Part shown: positions 4,643 through 5,108 of the stretch, piece after piece | How the letters are laid out: each line of letters opens with the position of its first letter | How positions within the stretch are numbered: position 1 is the first letter of the stretch | NCBI GenBank assembly: GCA_937871735.1 | Contig: CALMOI010000082.1 | Location: 1-5,108 of the forward strand | Origin: an uncultured Comamonadaceae bacterium | GTDB lineage: Bacteria > Pseudomonadota > Gammaproteobacteria > Burkholderiales > Burkholderiaceae_C | Reading direction: 5' to 3' | Length of the DNA: 5,108 nucleotides | The notes under the pieces: generated by a model | What the model was told of the DNA's origin: nothing | Databases searched by the model: none | What the model saw: the letters and a program-made list of their open reading frames with translations, nothing else | Program-made: the position numbers and the translations under genes

Positions 4643-5108
4643 ATGTCTGGCCGCACCACCATGCACCCCACCGCCGCCCCGCCGCCCACCACACCCATCA
4701 CCGTCAGCGGCCCCGAAGGCCAAACCGTCGCCTGCCGCACAGATGAAACCCTGTTGGATGCGTGGCTGCGCTCGGGCGTAGCGGCGCAGTTTTCTTGCCG
4801 AGGCGGCAGTTGCCACACCTGCATGTTGCGCTGCGTGGAAGGCGAACTGCCCGAACGCGCCCAACTGGGTGTGCCTGAACACCTGCGTCAGCAAGGCTAT
4901 TTTTTGCCCTGTCTGTGCGTGCCCACCAGCACCTTGCAAGTGGGCCCCGTGCGGCCTGACGACTTCATCACCGACTGCGTGATCGAATCCAGCGAAGCCC
5001 AAGCCGACGGCTGGCTGCTGCGCCTAGAACCCATGACCCGCTACCCCGCAGAGCCCGGCCAATACACCTGCGTGCGCATCGGCGACAGCAGCGCCGCCAC
5101 CAGCGACT
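4643..5108 (+). CDS. Ferredoxin-type [2Fe-2S] / flavin oxidoreductase (3' end outside window)
   Basis: The 155 visible codons run off the right edge. After a short Pro/Thr-rich leader, residues 18-102 form a plant-type ferredoxin domain with cluster ligands Cys52, Cys57 and Cys60 (CRGGSCHTC, CX4CX2C) and Cys90 in FLPCLC. From about 105 the segment ITDCVIESSEAQADGWLLRLEP...YPAEPGQYTCVRIG resembles the first strands of a ferredoxin-reductase-type FAD-binding domain, so the full protein is probably an electron-transfer reductase passing electrons from NAD(P)H via flavin to the iron-sulfur cluster. Whether an NAD domain or oxygenase partner follows cannot be seen. ATG at 4643 lies 11 nt past the preceding terminator's T-run and has no Shine-Dalgarno; ATG at 4661 (residue 7) is an equally reasonable start. 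Any promoter must lie inside the preceding gene or terminator region. Confidence 0.88.
   Translation, partial: MSGRTTMHPTAAPPPTTPITVSGPEGQTVACRTDETLLDAWLRSGVAAQFSCRGGSCHTCMLRCVEGELPERAQLGVPEHLRQQGYFLPCLCVPTSTLQVGPVRPDDFITDCVIESSEAQADGWLLRLEPMTRYPAEPGQYTCVRIGDSSAATSD

Noticed and set aside
4268..5002. Open minus-strand frame of 244 codons
   Set aside because: It overlaps the Roadblock-like gene, its terminator and the ferredoxin domain in antisense; the product is Gly/His/Ala-rich with no recognisable domain.

Overview
The window looks like chromosomal DNA from a betaproteobacterium, probably Burkholderiales and possibly Comamonadaceae. The basis is the GC-rich, C/G-ending codon use, the short HemJ protein, a HemB with an Asp-rich metal site, and the gene content. 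This placement is inference; no rRNA or marker comparison was possible.

Layout. On the minus strand, 1-1276 holds a probable two-gene operon: hemJ (protoporphyrinogen IX oxidase, 848-1276) followed 15 bp later by a VanZ-family membrane protein (832 down to 1, running off the left edge). Upstream of hemJ, 1308-1442 carries a complete small transcription unit on the minus strand: a good sigma-70 promoter, two adjacent hairpins (one with a CCUCC loop) and a strong intrinsic terminator. It is either a small RNA of about 99 nt or an attenuating leader of hemJ. On the plus strand, hemB (porphobilinogen synthase, 1551-2564) diverges from it, so two heme-biosynthesis steps flank one regulatory region. 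The hemB stop codon lies inside a perfect hairpin.

Between hemB and the next gene is a very AT-rich spacer with seven exact tandem copies of the octamer TTAATCAA (2579-2637). The following gene (2702-4024) encodes the most unusual protein here: an ABC-type ATPase domain (Walker A, Walker B and H-loop present, signature motif lost) fused to a dual-specificity/tyrosine phosphatase domain (HCLAGLGRTG). Next is a small protein resembling the Roadblock/LC7 fold (4157-4561), with its own likely promoter and a strong terminator. The window ends inside a gene starting with a plant-type [2Fe-2S] ferredoxin domain that leads into a flavin-reductase domain (4643 onward).

Working together: hemB and hemJ act at an early and the penultimate step to protoporphyrin IX, and the putative RNA could tune hemJ. 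The ATPase-phosphatase protein and the Roadblock-like protein are candidate parts of an uncharacterised signalling module, by adjacency and domain logic only. I do not recognise a characterised system with this composition.
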